The translations under genes and the position numbers were made by a program. This document shows, one piece after another, positions 55,988 through 64,000 of a stretch of DNA of 64,000 nt. Under the pieces are notes generated by a model, which saw only the letters and a program-made list of their open reading frames with translations, was not told where the DNA came from and ran no database searches. How positions within the stretch are numbered: the stretch's first letter is position 1; every line of letters begins with the position of its first letter. This stretch comes from Bradyrhizobium sp. 164 (GTDB lineage: Bacteria > Pseudomonadota > Alphaproteobacteria > Rhizobiales > Xanthobacteraceae): the NCBI RefSeq assembly GCF_023073715.1, contig NZ_JADPKA010000029.1, positions 372,001-436,000 of the forward strand. The letters are read 5' to 3'.

Positions 55988-58267
55988 ATGGCGGAGCCTG
56001 GCCGGCCAGTGCGCTCCCAGGGAGTTGCCGGAACGTGGCCGGTTGGCCGCGCCGCGCCCGCTGGCGGCTTTGCGCCGGCGGGCTTTGGCGCCTGGCCCGC
56101 GATCGTCGAGACGGCGCGCGAATGGGCGCGTGCCGATGCCGGCGCCGGTCGGCTGTTGCCCTGGGTGCCGGTCGCCTTCGGCGGCGGCATCGCGCTCTAT
56201 TTCGCTGCCGATCACGAGCCGGTGCTGTGGGTCGTTGCCGCGTCGGCCATCGCGCTCATGCTCGGCGCCGTCCTGCTGCGGCGGAGTCGGCTGTTCGCGC
56301 CCGCGATCATGATCGCGGCTGTCGCGGCTGGCTTTGCCATGGCGACCTGGAAGACCGCGCGCATCGCCCATACGGTGCTGGCCAAGCCACTCTATTCGGT
56401 ATCGCTGTCGGGCTACGTCGAGACCCGCGACATCCGCGAGCGCACGGATCGCTTCGTGCTGCGCGTCACCGCCATGGAGGCGCAGCGCAGCGACGTCAGG
56501 CTCGAGCGCGTCCGCCTCTCGGTGCGCAAGGGGATGGCACCGCAGGTCGGCAGTTTCGTGCAGCTGAAGGCGCGCTTGATGCCGCCGATCTCTCCCGTGC
56601 GCCCGGGTAGCTACGATTTCTCCCGCGACATGTTCTTTCAAGGCATCGGCGCCTCCGGTTTTGCAATGGGCGCGATTACGGTGGCAGCCCCGCAGGAGAC
56701 CGGCGGCTTGCGGCTGCGCTACGCAGCCTTCACGCAGGGCTTGCGTGATGCGATCGACGCACGCATCCGTGCGACGCTCGAGGGCGACAACCGTGCGATC
56801 GCGACCGCGCTGCTCACCGGACGGCGCGATGCCATCACCACGCCCGTCAACGACGCCATGTTCATCTCGGGGCTTGGCCATGTGCTGTCGATCTCCGGCT
56901 ATCACATGGCGGTCGTCGCCGGTGTCGTGTTTTTCGCGGTGCGCGCCCTGCTGGCCTTGATCCCGGGGCTGGCGGCGGGATTTGCCATCAAGAAATGGTC
57001 AGCGGCCGCCGCGCTGGTGGCGGCTGCGTTCTACCTGCTGCTGTCAGGCGCGGAGGTCGCCACGCAACGCTCGTTCTTCATGACGGCGGTGGTGCTGATC
57101 GCGGTCATGGTCGATCGCCGCGCTATCACCTTCCGCACGCTGGCCGTGGCGGCACTGATCGTGCTCGCGGTCGCGCCGGAAGCGCTGGTGCATCCGAGCT
57201 TTCAAATGTCCTTCGCCGCAACGCTCGGGCTCGTGGCGCTGGTGCAGATCGGCATGCCGAACCTGTTTGCCTCGCCCGATCATTCCGCGACGGCCCGTAT
57301 CGCGCTGTGGGGCGGCCGCGAGATCGCGATGCTATTCCTGGCCTCGCTGATCGCAGGACTTGCGACCACGCCCTATGCCGCCTTCCACTTCCATCGCGTC
57401 ACCCCGTTCGGCGTGCTCGCCAATCTCGGCGCGATGCCGGTGGTCTCGGCACTGGTGATGCCGGCTGGCCTGTTGGGACTGCTCGCGGCTCCCTTTGGGC
57501 TTGACAGCGTGTTCTGGTGGCTGATGGGGATCGGCATCGACTGGATGGTCGCGGTGTCGCGCTGGGTGGCGGCACTGCCGGGTGCAGTCGGCCGGATCCC
57601 TGCCTTCGGCACCGCGCCGCTGATCGCGGCAAGCCTCGGGATCATCTTGATGGGCCTGTTGCGCACGCCCTTGCGCTGGTCTGGCGCCTTGGTGCTGCTG
57701 GCCGCCATCGCGTGGGGCCTGTCGGTGCGGCAGCCCGACATCCTGATTGCCGGGGACGGCGCCAGCGTCGCGGTGCGGGGCAGGGACGGGCAGTTGCATG
57801 TGATCCGGGCGAGCAAGGATGGCTTTCTGCTCAAAGAGTGGTTAGCTGCCGACGCCGATCCGCGCGATGCCGGGAGTAGCTCGCTGGCTGACGGCGTGTC
57901 GTGCGACGAGTCCGGCTGTGTGACGCCGCTTGCCGACGGTCGGCTGGTCGCGCTTTCACTGCGCATCGATGCGCTGGCTGAGGATTGCAGTCGCGCCGCG
58001 CTGGTGGTCACGACGCGCCCCGCGCCGCCCGATTGCGCGGCGATGGTGGTCGACCGGCAGCGTCTCACCAGCCAGGGCGCGCTGGCGTTGACGCAGCGTG
58101 GTGACGGCTTTGCGATACAGGCGGTGAGAGCAAGAGGCACAAGCCGTCCCTGGTTGCCGGCCGGCGCCGGCGAGGGTGATTTCGATGGGAGCCTTGTGCC
58201 GAGGACGGCCGCGGCCCGCAACCGGGATGCAACGCCGGCGGAGACCGACTTGCAGGTCGACGATTAG
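55988..58267 (+). CDS. comEC: ComEC/Rec2-family DNA-uptake membrane protein, without a metallo-beta-lactamase motif
   Basis: The 759-residue protein has an N-terminal DUF4131-like part (about residues 50-220, LSGYVETRDIRERTDRFVLR) and the competence domain with about eight membrane spans, including LLTGRRDAITTPVNDAMFISGLGHVLSISGYHMAVVAG (key SGLGHVLSISGYH). The C-terminal ~170 residues (ILIAGDGASVAVRGRDGQLH onward) keep parts of the lactamase-domain frame but show no H-x-H-x-D-H metal motif. So it may carry DNA but should not act as a nuclease. ATG 55988 is preferred to the GTG at 55979. Confidence 0.85.
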   Translation: MAEPGRPVRSQGVAGTWPVGRAAPAGGFAPAGFGAWPAIVETAREWARADAGAGRLLPWVPVAFGGGIALYFAADHEPVLWVVAASAIALMLGAVLLRRSRLFAPAIMIAAVAAGFAMATWKTARIAHTVLAKPLYSVSLSGYVETRDIRERTDRFVLRVTAMEAQRSDVRLERVRLSVRKGMAPQVGSFVQLKARLMPPISPVRPGSYDFSRDMFFQGIGASGFAMGAITVAAPQETGGLRLRYAAFTQGLRDAIDARIRATLEGDNRAIATALLTGRRDAITTPVNDAMFISGLGHVLSISGYHMAVVAGVVFFAVRALLALIPGLAAGFAIKKWSAAAALVAAAFYLLLSGAEVATQRSFFMTAVVLIAVMVDRRAITFRTLAVAALIVLAVAPEALVHPSFQMSFAATLGLVALVQIGMPNLFASPDHSATARIALWGGREIAMLFLASLIAGLATTPYAAFHFHRVTPFGVLANLGAMPVVSALVMPAGLLGLLAAPFGLDSVFWWLMGIGIDWMVAVSRWVAALPGAVGRIPAFGTAPLIAASLGIILMGLLRTPLRWSGALVLLAAIAWGLSVRQPDILIAGDGASVAVRGRDGQLHVIRASKDGFLLKEWLAADADPRDAGSSSLADGVSCDESGCVTPLADGRLVALSLRIDALAEDCSRAALVVTTRPAPPDCAAMVVDRQRLTSQGALALTQRGDGFAIQAVRARGTSRPWLPAGAGEGDFDGSLVPRTAAARNRDATPAETDLQVDD

Positions 58268-58345
58268 GGGCCGGACGATTAAAAACAAATGCGAAGAGTA
58301 GGTCCGGGTCCGACCGGACTCCGCAGCACACAAATTATACCATCT

Positions 58346-58363
58346 CGCCGGCCTCGGCCGGCG
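58346..58363. terminator. GC-rich hairpin between convergent genes
   Basis: CGCCGGCC and GGCCGGCG form an 8-bp stem with a two-base loop between comEC (plus) and the hypothetical gene at 58406 (minus). There is no U-run, so it may act as a weak bidirectional terminator or only as a structural element. Confidence 0.35.
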
Positions 58364-58405
58364 ATGGCATTTCAATCCTGGCCCGACCCCGCGGGCGGGG
58401 ACGGC

Positions 58406-58840
58406 TCAGCCAATCGGCAGGCGCGTGATCGTCGACCGGCTATCGGCAACGATCTGCGGCTTGTGCTCGCGCTCGCTGACCGGCTGCGTCACCGGCAATT
58501 GCAGCACGGTTGCGCGCTGGCCTTCGACGAGCTGCGTCACCAGCACGTATTTGCCGTCGGGGAATTCGATCGCGTCATGATGGCGGTCGGGTATGTGCGG
58601 ATCGATCTTGCCGAACTTGCCGACGCGGGAGTTGATGGTGCGCGTCCAGATCCAGCGATTATCGTAACGGACGTTGTCGGCGAAGGCGAGCTCCGTTCCC
58701 GGCAGCAGGCAGACGGCCACGGTCGGATCGGCCGCGGAAGCAAAGCCGCGCGTTGAGGTGCCGCGGAACGTTGTCGACACGATCGTCTCGCCGACTTCGG
58801 CGGGGCGAGATGCAACGGCATGCAGGCTGTAGTCACACAT
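58406..58840 (-). CDS. Conserved hypothetical protein
   Basis: The 144-residue protein from ATG 58840 (MCDYSLHAVASRPAEVGE) has GAGGAG seven bases upstream. It has no signal, no membrane span and no domain I can name. The N-terminal MCDYSLHA and FPDGKYVLVTQLVEGQRATV stretches suggest a compact cytoplasmic beta protein. It is convergent with comEC. Confidence 0.72.
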   Translation of the reverse strand: MCDYSLHAVASRPAEVGETIVSTTFRGTSTRGFASAADPTVAVCLLPGTELAFADNVRYDNRWIWTRTINSRVGKFGKIDPHIPDRHHDAIEFPDGKYVLVTQLVEGQRATVLQLPVTQPVSEREHKPQIVADSRSTITRLPIG

Positions 58841-59333
58841 CGGGTGCTCCTCATTCGAAGATAGCAACCCGCGCCTCCTTCGGAGGCGCAAGCCTCTATC
58901 AGAGTGGAAGCACGTAACGCTCTGCTCGGTTGTGGGCAAATCTGCGGCTGGCGTTGCCGGACACGATCACATTATCTTTCCCGAAGTCATAGGAACAAAG
59001 CTCGCTTCAGTGCATTCGGCGGATGCGAGCGCCCGTGGCCTGCGGGCGCCGAGAGGGGGAATGTGGCCAGCTTCGCCGTGGCTGTCGGTTGATGGGAGTT
59101 TAGGCGTTGCGGAATAGCTCGCTCCCTACGTGCGCAGATTGCGTGCATGGTGCTGCAATTGAGTTGCGAATGCTTGCGCGGCCGATGCAAGCGATCAGCA
59201 CGCTGCGAAGGCGCTTAAAGCGATCCTGCGCACGATCTCTTCACAAGCGATGCGTGCTTGGAGCCGCATGCCGAGGATGGAGCGCCGGAGAGAGGGGCCG
59301 GATAATCTGCGCAAGACCAAAAGACTATCCAGC
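58841..59333. other. Gene-free stretch between 58406 gene and lexA terminator
   Basis: About 490 bases hold no convincing gene on either strand. The first ~20 bases are the leader of the minus-strand hypothetical gene at 58406 (GAGGAG ribosome site). The remainder has no repeat, riboswitch or tRNA that I recognise. An unannotated small RNA cannot be excluded. Confidence 0.6.
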
Positions 59334-59357
59334 TGGAGCGGACCATCGTCCGCTCCA
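59334..59357 (-). terminator. Probable lexA terminator
   Basis: TGGAGCGGA and TCCGCTCCA form a perfect 9-bp stem with a six-base loop, 38 bases past the lexA stop. On the minus strand a TCTTTT run follows some 10 bases after the stem, so termination is likely but the U-run is not adjacent. Confidence 0.55.
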
Positions 59358-59394
59358 ATCGGAATCATTGGTATCGAATGACCGCTGGCCCGTC

Positions 59395-60096
59395 TCAGTA
59401 CTTGCGGTACAGCCCGATCAGCTTGCCCTGAATCTTCACCCGGTTCGGCGGCAGGATGCGCACCTCGTAGGCGGCATTGGCGGGCTCGAGCGCGATCGAC
59501 GCCCCCCGGCGACGAAAGCGCTTGAGCGTCGCTTCCTCGTCGTCGATCAGGGCCACCACGATGTCGCCGGTATCGGCGCTCTCGTTACGCTGGATCAGCG
59601 CCATGTCGCCATCGAGAATGCCGGCTTCGACCATCGAATCGCCGCGCACTTCGAGTGCGTAGTGTTCGCCCGAGCCGAGCATGTCGGGCGGCACGCTAAT
59701 GGTGTGACTGCGGGTCTGCAACGCTTCGATCGGCGTGCCGGCCGCGATGCGACCCATCACGGGCACCGCAACGGGACGCTCGCCTTCGTCCGCGGAAGAA
59801 CTGGAGCTCGCGCGCACCTTGCCGAGATTGCCCTCGATGACGCTCGGCGTGAAGCCGCGGCGGCTGCCGGCGGCGGCCTGGAGCTCGGGCAGCTTGATCA
59901 CCTCGATGGCGCGGGCGCGGTTGGGCAGGCGGCGGATGAAGCCGCGCTCCTCGAGCGCGGTGATCAGGCGATGGATGCCCGATTTCGAGCGCAGGTCGAG
60001 CGCATCCTTCATCTCGTCGAAGGAGGGCGGCACGCCACTTTCCTTCAGACGTTCGCTGATGAACCGCAGAAGCTCGTATTGTTTGCGCGTTAACAT
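59395..60096 (-). CDS. lexA: SOS repressor LexA
   Basis: The 233-residue protein has an N-terminal winged helix ([20 protein letters not shown]; recognition helix near [17 protein letters not shown]) and a C-terminal S24 protease domain. The self-cleavage site is Ala-Gly in [11 protein letters not shown], the catalytic Ser is in [11 protein letters not shown], and the Lys in [10 protein letters not shown]. It represses SOS genes until RecA filaments trigger self-cleavage. ATG 60096 gives the family start. A GTTC-N7-GTTC box lies about 100 bases upstream. Confidence 0.96.
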   Translation of the reverse strand: MLTRKQYELLRFISERLKESGVPPSFDEMKDALDLRSKSGIHRLITALEERGFIRRLPNRARAIEVIKLPELQAAAGSRRGFTPSVIEGNLGKVRASSSSSADEGERPVAVPVMGRIAAGTPIEALQTRSHTISVPPDMLGSGEHYALEVRGDSMVEAGILDGDMALIQRNESADTGDIVVALIDDEEATLKRFRRRGASIALEPANAAYEVRILPPNRVKIQGKLIGLYRKY

Positions 60097-60197
60097 CTCG
60101 ACCAAAGTCCCCCGGTTGATGTCGTTCGATTCCGAGACGCTAAATTGGAGCGGTGAACCGCTACATGCTCGAAACAAATCATGAACGGACACTATAT

Positions 60198-60212
60198 GTT
60201 CGATATGTGTTC
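60198..60212. promoter_or_regulatory. LexA box in the lexA promoter
   Basis: GTTCGATATGTGTTC is an exact GTTC-N7-GTTC match, the alphaproteobacterial LexA operator, upstream of lexA. It supports autoregulation and shows that this genome uses the same motif as found at 20600-20632. Confidence 0.8.
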
Positions 60213-60273
60213 CGCAACTGCTTAATTTACCGTGAACGGGACAAAGTTCGCGGAACGCGTGTGGTGGATGCGT

Positions 60274-61485
60274 TCAGACGGGCAGGCGCAGGACCTCGCA
60301 AGGCGAGCCGGCTTCTGCCTTCGGAGCGAACGGTGCGCGGACGAGAAGTGCCTGTGCTGCAGCGAGATTCGCAAGCAGCGAGGAATCCTGGTGTTTGACG
60401 GGAAGGGCCACCAACGTGCCATCGTCGCGCGTCTCCAGATGTGCGCGCAGATAGTCCGCGCGCATATCGTTTGCATCCACATCGCGGCCGAGCACGGCGC
60501 GTTCTTGTCGGTGATGAATCATGGATCGTCCCGACAAGGCGCGAATCAGCGGCACCAGGAACAGGAAGGCGCACACGTAGGATGACACAGGATTGCCCGG
60601 CAGGCCGATCACGCGCATCGCGCCGAGCCGCCCATGCATCATCGGCTTGCCCGGGCGCATCGCGATCTTCCAGAACGCCATCGCGATGCCTTCGTCCCTC
60701 AACGCCTGCTGGACCAGATCATGGTCGCCGACCGACGCGCCGCCGCTCGTGACCAGGATCTCGGCGCCGCTCTCGCGGGCGCGGCGGATGCCGGCAGTGG
60801 TGGCCTCCAGCGTATCGGCGGCAATGCCGAGGTCGATGGTATCGGCCCCCTCGCTGCGGGCGAGCGCGTGCAGGGCATAGCCGTTGGAATAGACGATCTG
60901 GCCGTGAGCGGGTGTGGTTCCCGGCATGACCAGCTCGTCGCCGGTGGCGAGGATCGCGACCTTCGGACGGCGGCAGACGGCAAGCTGCGGATGATTCATG
61001 GCGGCGGCGAGCGCGAGATCGCGCTCGGTGAGACGGGTTCCCTTGCGCAGGAGCACGTCTCCTTCGGAGAAGTCGACGCCCGCGGGGCGGATGTGGCGGC
61101 CGGCAATCGCGGCTTCCTTGATCGTGATGCGCTTGCCGTCCGCAACCGTGTCCTCCTGGATCACGACCGCGTCGGCACCGTTGGGAATGACGCCGCCGGT
61201 GAAGATCCGCACGGCTTCGCCGGGGCCCAGCGTTCCCGCGAACGGACGACCCGCCGCCACTTCGCCAATCAAGGTGAGCGTACTATCGAGCTTTGTTGCA
61301 TCGCTCGCGCGCACCGCGTAGCCGTCCATCGCCGACATTGCTTCCGGCGGCTGTGTGCGCAGCGCCGGGACATCGCGTGCGAGCACGCGATGATAGGCCT
61401 CGTTGAGGGAAACCATCGCTTCAGGCAGCGGCTCCGCACCCGCCAGCACCGCGGCAAGCGCGTCAGAAACCGGCATCAGGGCCAA
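60274..61485 (-). CDS. moeA: Molybdopterin molybdotransferase MoeA
   Basis: The 403-residue enzyme has the MoeA pattern: MSAMDGYAVRA, PNGADAVVIQEDTVADGK, SGGASVGDHDLVQQ and GLPGNPVSSYVCAFLF. It inserts molybdate into the adenylated molybdopterin. Its 3' end lies close to the lexA promoter region. Confidence 0.93.
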   Translation of the reverse strand: MALMPVSDALAAVLAGAEPLPEAMVSLNEAYHRVLARDVPALRTQPPEAMSAMDGYAVRASDATKLDSTLTLIGEVAAGRPFAGTLGPGEAVRIFTGGVIPNGADAVVIQEDTVADGKRITIKEAAIAGRHIRPAGVDFSEGDVLLRKGTRLTERDLALAAAMNHPQLAVCRRPKVAILATGDELVMPGTTPAHGQIVYSNGYALHALARSEGADTIDLGIAADTLEATTAGIRRARESGAEILVTSGGASVGDHDLVQQALRDEGIAMAFWKIAMRPGKPMMHGRLGAMRVIGLPGNPVSSYVCAFLFLVPLIRALSGRSMIHHRQERAVLGRDVDANDMRADYLRAHLETRDDGTLVALPVKHQDSSLLANLAAAQALLVRAPFAPKAEAGSPCEVLRLPV

Positions 61486-61618
61486 GGGCGGAAACTCCTG
61501 CTGAGCATATCGGCAATGGGCGGCGAAAGTTCTAGCCGAGTGCAGGCGCGAGGCAAAGGCGCCGACAGGATGATTTATCCTGCGTGATCTCCGTCATGAA
61601 GAATCGTGCTCAGACCGG

Positions 61619-61702
61619 TCACGGCATGATCCGGAAGGCGAGACAGACCGGTACGAGGATAGCCATGGCGAGGACGAGAAGGATGAGCGCCACGGCCGGC
61701 AT
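61619..61702 (-). CDS. 27-residue putative membrane peptide
   Basis: An ATG at 61702 opens a frame of 27 codons: MPAVALILLVLAMAILVPVC then LAFRIMP, almost wholly hydrophobic, a single membrane span. It starts 4 bases past the stop of the small gene at 61707, suggesting translational coupling. There is no strong ribosome site, so coding is uncertain. Confidence 0.35.
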   Translation of the reverse strand: MPAVALILLVLAMAILVPVCLAFRIMP

Positions 61703-61706
61703 CGGA

Positions 61707-61913
61707 TCAACTCTGCGTCTGTTCGCCCGAACTGACGCTGGATGTCACGTCCGGAGCTTTGGGGCTTTGATCCTTGTCCGGCAGCGGATCGGCCTGCGAC
61801 TTTAGGTCGGCGGCCTTGCTGATCAGCTTGGCGGAGAGGCGCGAATCCGAAGTTGTCTTGGCGAATTCGAGCAGCAAGGAGGCTTGCTTTGTGAGGTAGG
61901 CTTTGCCCAGCAC
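61707..61913 (-). CDS. Small conserved-looking hypothetical protein
   Basis: From GTG 61913 the frame gives 68 residues (VLGKAYLTKQASLLLEFAKT..., then LSAKLISKAADLKSQADPLP). The open frame continues upstream as VRWDVYIGLILV without a start codon, reading like a natural N-terminus. An ATG at 61950 lies out of frame by one or two bases, so a frameshift near the start is possible. The N-terminal part is hydrophobic, the rest charged. Function unknown; coding supported by natural-looking protein character only. Confidence 0.45.
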   Translation of the reverse strand: MLGKAYLTKQASLLLEFAKTTSDSRLSAKLISKAADLKSQADPLPDKDQSPKAPDVTSSVSSGEQTQS

Positions 61914-62074
61914 GAGAATAAGTCCGATGTAGACGTCCCAACGGACTCATAGAGTCCGGAGGGAGGTATTCCGTTCCCGGAACTCTGTACAAAAATGTAC
62001 AAAGTGAATTGGTTCCATACCCGAGCGGATTTGGGTGCCCGAAACCCGACCCCGATCCTGTTCGGCATCGGTGG

Positions 62075-62698
62075 TCAAATTCCCAACGCTAGCAAGGCGT
62101 TGCCGACATCACCGGGCGAGGTGACATGCACCGCCGTCAGTCCACGCGCTCGCGCCCCCTCGACGTTCTCGGCCAGGTCGTCGAAGAAGACGATTCGGCT
62201 GGCTGGCACGCCGATCGCCGCCACGACATGATCGAACGCCTCCGCATCCGGTTTGCGCAGGCCGATGCTGGACGACAGATAGAGCTCGCGGAAATGCCCG
62301 AGCACGCCGGCATATTCCTTCGAAAAATAGTCGACATGCGGCCGATTGGTGTTGGAGAAGGCATAGAGCGGCATCTGCTTCGCCGCGCGCGGCAAGAGCT
62401 CGGCGATCTCAGGCATCTCGCCGGCGAAGATCGCGTTCCATCCCTCCAGAAACTGCGCGTCGGAAATGCCGATCCCGAGCGATGAACGCAGCGATTGGAA
62501 ATAATCCTCGTCGCCGATCTTGCCGACCTCGTGCAGCCGGTAGGCCTCGTCACGCACATAGCGCGCGACGATGGCCTCGGGCTGGCAGCCGGCATGCCCC
62601 GCCCAGCAGGCGATCGCCTTGGAGAAATCGATATCGAGCACCACGCGGCCGAGATCGAACAGGAGCGCATCGGCGCTGCCGGGGGAGAGTGAGGTCAT
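62075..62698 (-). CDS. HAD-superfamily hydrolase
   Basis: The 207-residue protein has the HAD motifs: I as LLFDLGRVVLDID, with nucleophile Asp15; II as AFSNTNRPH; III/IV as GLRKPDAEAF and IVFFDDLAEN. It resembles the YihX/epoxide-hydrolase N-terminal-like phosphatase group (C1 cap). Substrate unknown. It ends 161 bases before the small gene at 61913; that gap holds direct TGTACA-aaaa-TGTACA at 61986-62001 and a GGACTC/GAGTCC hairpin at 61943-61957. Confidence 0.85.
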   Translation of the reverse strand: MTSLSPGSADALLFDLGRVVLDIDFSKAIACWAGHAGCQPEAIVARYVRDEAYRLHEVGKIGDEDYFQSLRSSLGIGISDAQFLEGWNAIFAGEMPEIAELLPRAAKQMPLYAFSNTNRPHVDYFSKEYAGVLGHFRELYLSSSIGLRKPDAEAFDHVVAAIGVPASRIVFFDDLAENVEGARARGLTAVHVTSPGDVGNALLALGI

Positions 62699-62714
62699 CG
62701 TGTTCTTTCACATT

Positions 62715-63848
62715 TCAGTATCGGTAGGGCTCGTGGTCGAACAGCGGGAACGCGCTGAACACGCTCGGCGCATTCGTTGCGGTCGCCTGATGCAGGCAGG
62801 ATTTGTCGATTTCGGCGAACGAGGTGGCACCCAAGAGGCCGAGGCAGCGCAGCACTTCGTCCTCCAGCAATTCCAGCATTCGCATCACGCCGGCTTCGCC
62901 GGCCGCCGCCAGCGCCCAGCATTGCAGCCGGCCGATGCCGACGATGTCGGCGCCGGCCGCGATCGCCTTGACGATGTCGGTGCCGCGGCAGAAGCCGCCA
63001 TCGACCATGATCTTGGCGCGGCCCTTCACCGCCTCGACGATTTCAGGCAGCACATGCATGGCGCCGCGGCCGTGATCGAGCTGACGGCCGCCATGGTTGG
63101 AGACGTAGATCCACTCGACACCGTGATCGATCGCGATCTGAGCGTCCTCGGCGGTGGCGATTCCCTTCAGGATCAGTGGGATCCTGAACTTGTCCTTGAT
63201 CATCTTCACCGTCCGCCATTCCAGACCCTTCTGGAAATCGCCGCCGGTCGCGCGCAGGCGGCTTTCGCGAACGTAGCGCTTGGCGATGTCACGTTCGCGA
63301 CGGCTGTAATGGGCGGTGTCGACAGTCAGGCAGAACGCGGCATAGCCGTTCTTCTCGCTCCGGCTGACGACATCGGCGACGAAGGCATCGTCGCCGCGGA
63401 CATAGAGCTGATAGAGCCGCAGCGCGTCGGGCGCGGCCTCGGCGGTCTTCTCGAGCCCCGGCTCGGACACCGAGCTCAACATGTGCGCCGCACCGAAGGT
63501 GCCGGCGGCGCGCGCGACGCTTGCCGCGCCATCGGGATCGAAGATCTCCAGGGCACCGACGGGGGCGAGCACCACCGGCAGCCGCATCCTGCGGCCGAGC
63601 TGCTCGACGGAGCCGTCGACCTTGCGAACGTCGCGCAGCACGCGCGGGCGGAAGGCGATCTCGTCCAGCGCCATGCGGTTGCGGCGCATCGTGGTCTCGG
63701 TCTCGGCAGCGCCGACGATGTAGTCCCAGGCATTCTGGTTGAGATTGGCGCGCGCCTTCCGGATGAACTCGTGTAGATTCTGGAACGGCTCGTTGCTGGC
63801 GCCGAGTTCGACGTTCCTGTCCGGCCGGATGCGGGGCGCGTCATTCAT
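62715..63848 (-). CDS. FMN-dependent alpha-hydroxy-acid oxidase
   Basis: The 377-residue TIM-barrel flavoprotein has VSNHGGRQLDHG, with the catalytic His-Gly-Gly-Arg, PVVLAPVGALEIFDPDG near the N-terminus, and the phosphate-binding MVDGGFCRGTDIVKAIAAGAD. It oxidises a 2-hydroxy acid such as lactate or glycolate; the exact substrate is not predictable. ATG 63848 follows CGGGAGGAC; a longer start at 63884 adds 12 residues without a ribosome site. It lies 17 bases upstream of the HAD gene, so the two may be co-transcribed. Confidence 0.9.
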   Translation of the reverse strand: MNDAPRIRPDRNVELGASNEPFQNLHEFIRKARANLNQNAWDYIVGAAETETTMRRNRMALDEIAFRPRVLRDVRKVDGSVEQLGRRMRLPVVLAPVGALEIFDPDGAASVARAAGTFGAAHMLSSVSEPGLEKTAEAAPDALRLYQLYVRGDDAFVADVVSRSEKNGYAAFCLTVDTAHYSRRERDIAKRYVRESRLRATGGDFQKGLEWRTVKMIKDKFRIPLILKGIATAEDAQIAIDHGVEWIYVSNHGGRQLDHGRGAMHVLPEIVEAVKGRAKIMVDGGFCRGTDIVKAIAAGADIVGIGRLQCWALAAAGEAGVMRMLELLEDEVLRCLGLLGATSFAEIDKSCLHQATATNAPSVFSAFPLFDHEPYRY

Positions 63849-64000
63849 TGGTGTCCTCCCGAGAATTTGAAGTCTTGTCGCCATCGCCTAGCGTGTCCGG
63901 CCCCCCAAAACCATCCTAAAATCGCATAGCTGCGAGGCGTGGGCGGCCGACCGATGCCGCGTTGCGCGAAGCGGTTTCGGAACGTTGCCAAAAGCTTAAG

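Overview
The window is a high-GC alphaproteobacterial chromosome segment, most likely from Bradyrhizobium or a close relative (Nitrobacteraceae). The evidence is a five-gene copper-starvation operon arranged like pcuABCDE of Bradyrhizobium, paired DUF3551 secreted proteins, an rpsB with the long alphaproteobacterial tail, GTTC-N7-GTTC LexA boxes, and the gene order rpsB-tsf-pyrH-frr-uppS-cdsA-dxr-rseP-bamA-lpxD-fabZ-lpxA-lpxI-lpxB. No tRNA, rRNA, CRISPR array, insertion sequence or prophage was recognised.

Layout. 1-5.8 kb: the start of a LysR regulator runs off the left edge, divergent from a RidA-like gene and a thiazoline-carboxylate hydrolase homologue; then a CUT2 (ribose-type) ABC importer on the minus strand and a globin whose 3' end looks frameshifted. 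5.8-11.7 kb: a tandemly duplicated hairpin terminator, then the copper operon (DUF2946 protein, TonB receptor, PCuAC chaperone, YcnI-like protein, CopCD importer). 11.8-15.2 kb: proS, lolC, lolD. 15.3-20.5 kb: accessory region with an MDR dehydrogenase and divergent HTH regulator, two gene remnants joined head to head, an HD hydrolase, two DUF3551 proteins and an Omp25-like barrel. 20.6-24.4 kb: two adjacent LexA boxes in front of an untracked 32-residue membrane protein, followed by dnaE. 24.5-28.7 kb: exported beta-carbonic anhydrase, DUF2846 lipoprotein, and a caspase-fold protein lacking both catalytic residues.

28.7-44.1 kb is the translation, isoprenoid, phospholipid, outer-membrane and lipid A block: ribosomal protein S2, EF-Ts, UMP kinase, ribosome recycling factor, undecaprenyl-diphosphate synthase, CDP-diacylglycerol synthase, DXP reductoisomerase, site-2 protease, BamA, and the lipid A genes with fabZ. 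A small KTSC-domain gene is inserted in opposite orientation between fabZ and lpxA. 44.1-50.3 kb is a minus-strand sugar or polyol operon: ROK regulator, CUT1 ABC importer and SDR dehydrogenase. 50.4-64 kb holds gltA, gltX divergent from glnS, small conserved proteins, comEC, lexA, moeA, two very small genes, a HAD hydrolase and a flavin-dependent 2-hydroxy-acid oxidase.

The most interesting unexplained signal is the LexA-box pair at 20600-20632 directly upstream of a tiny single-pass membrane protein. It resembles in design the SOS-induced division inhibitor SidA of Caulobacter. Many long frames opposite the real genes are GC-driven antisense frames and were left out.
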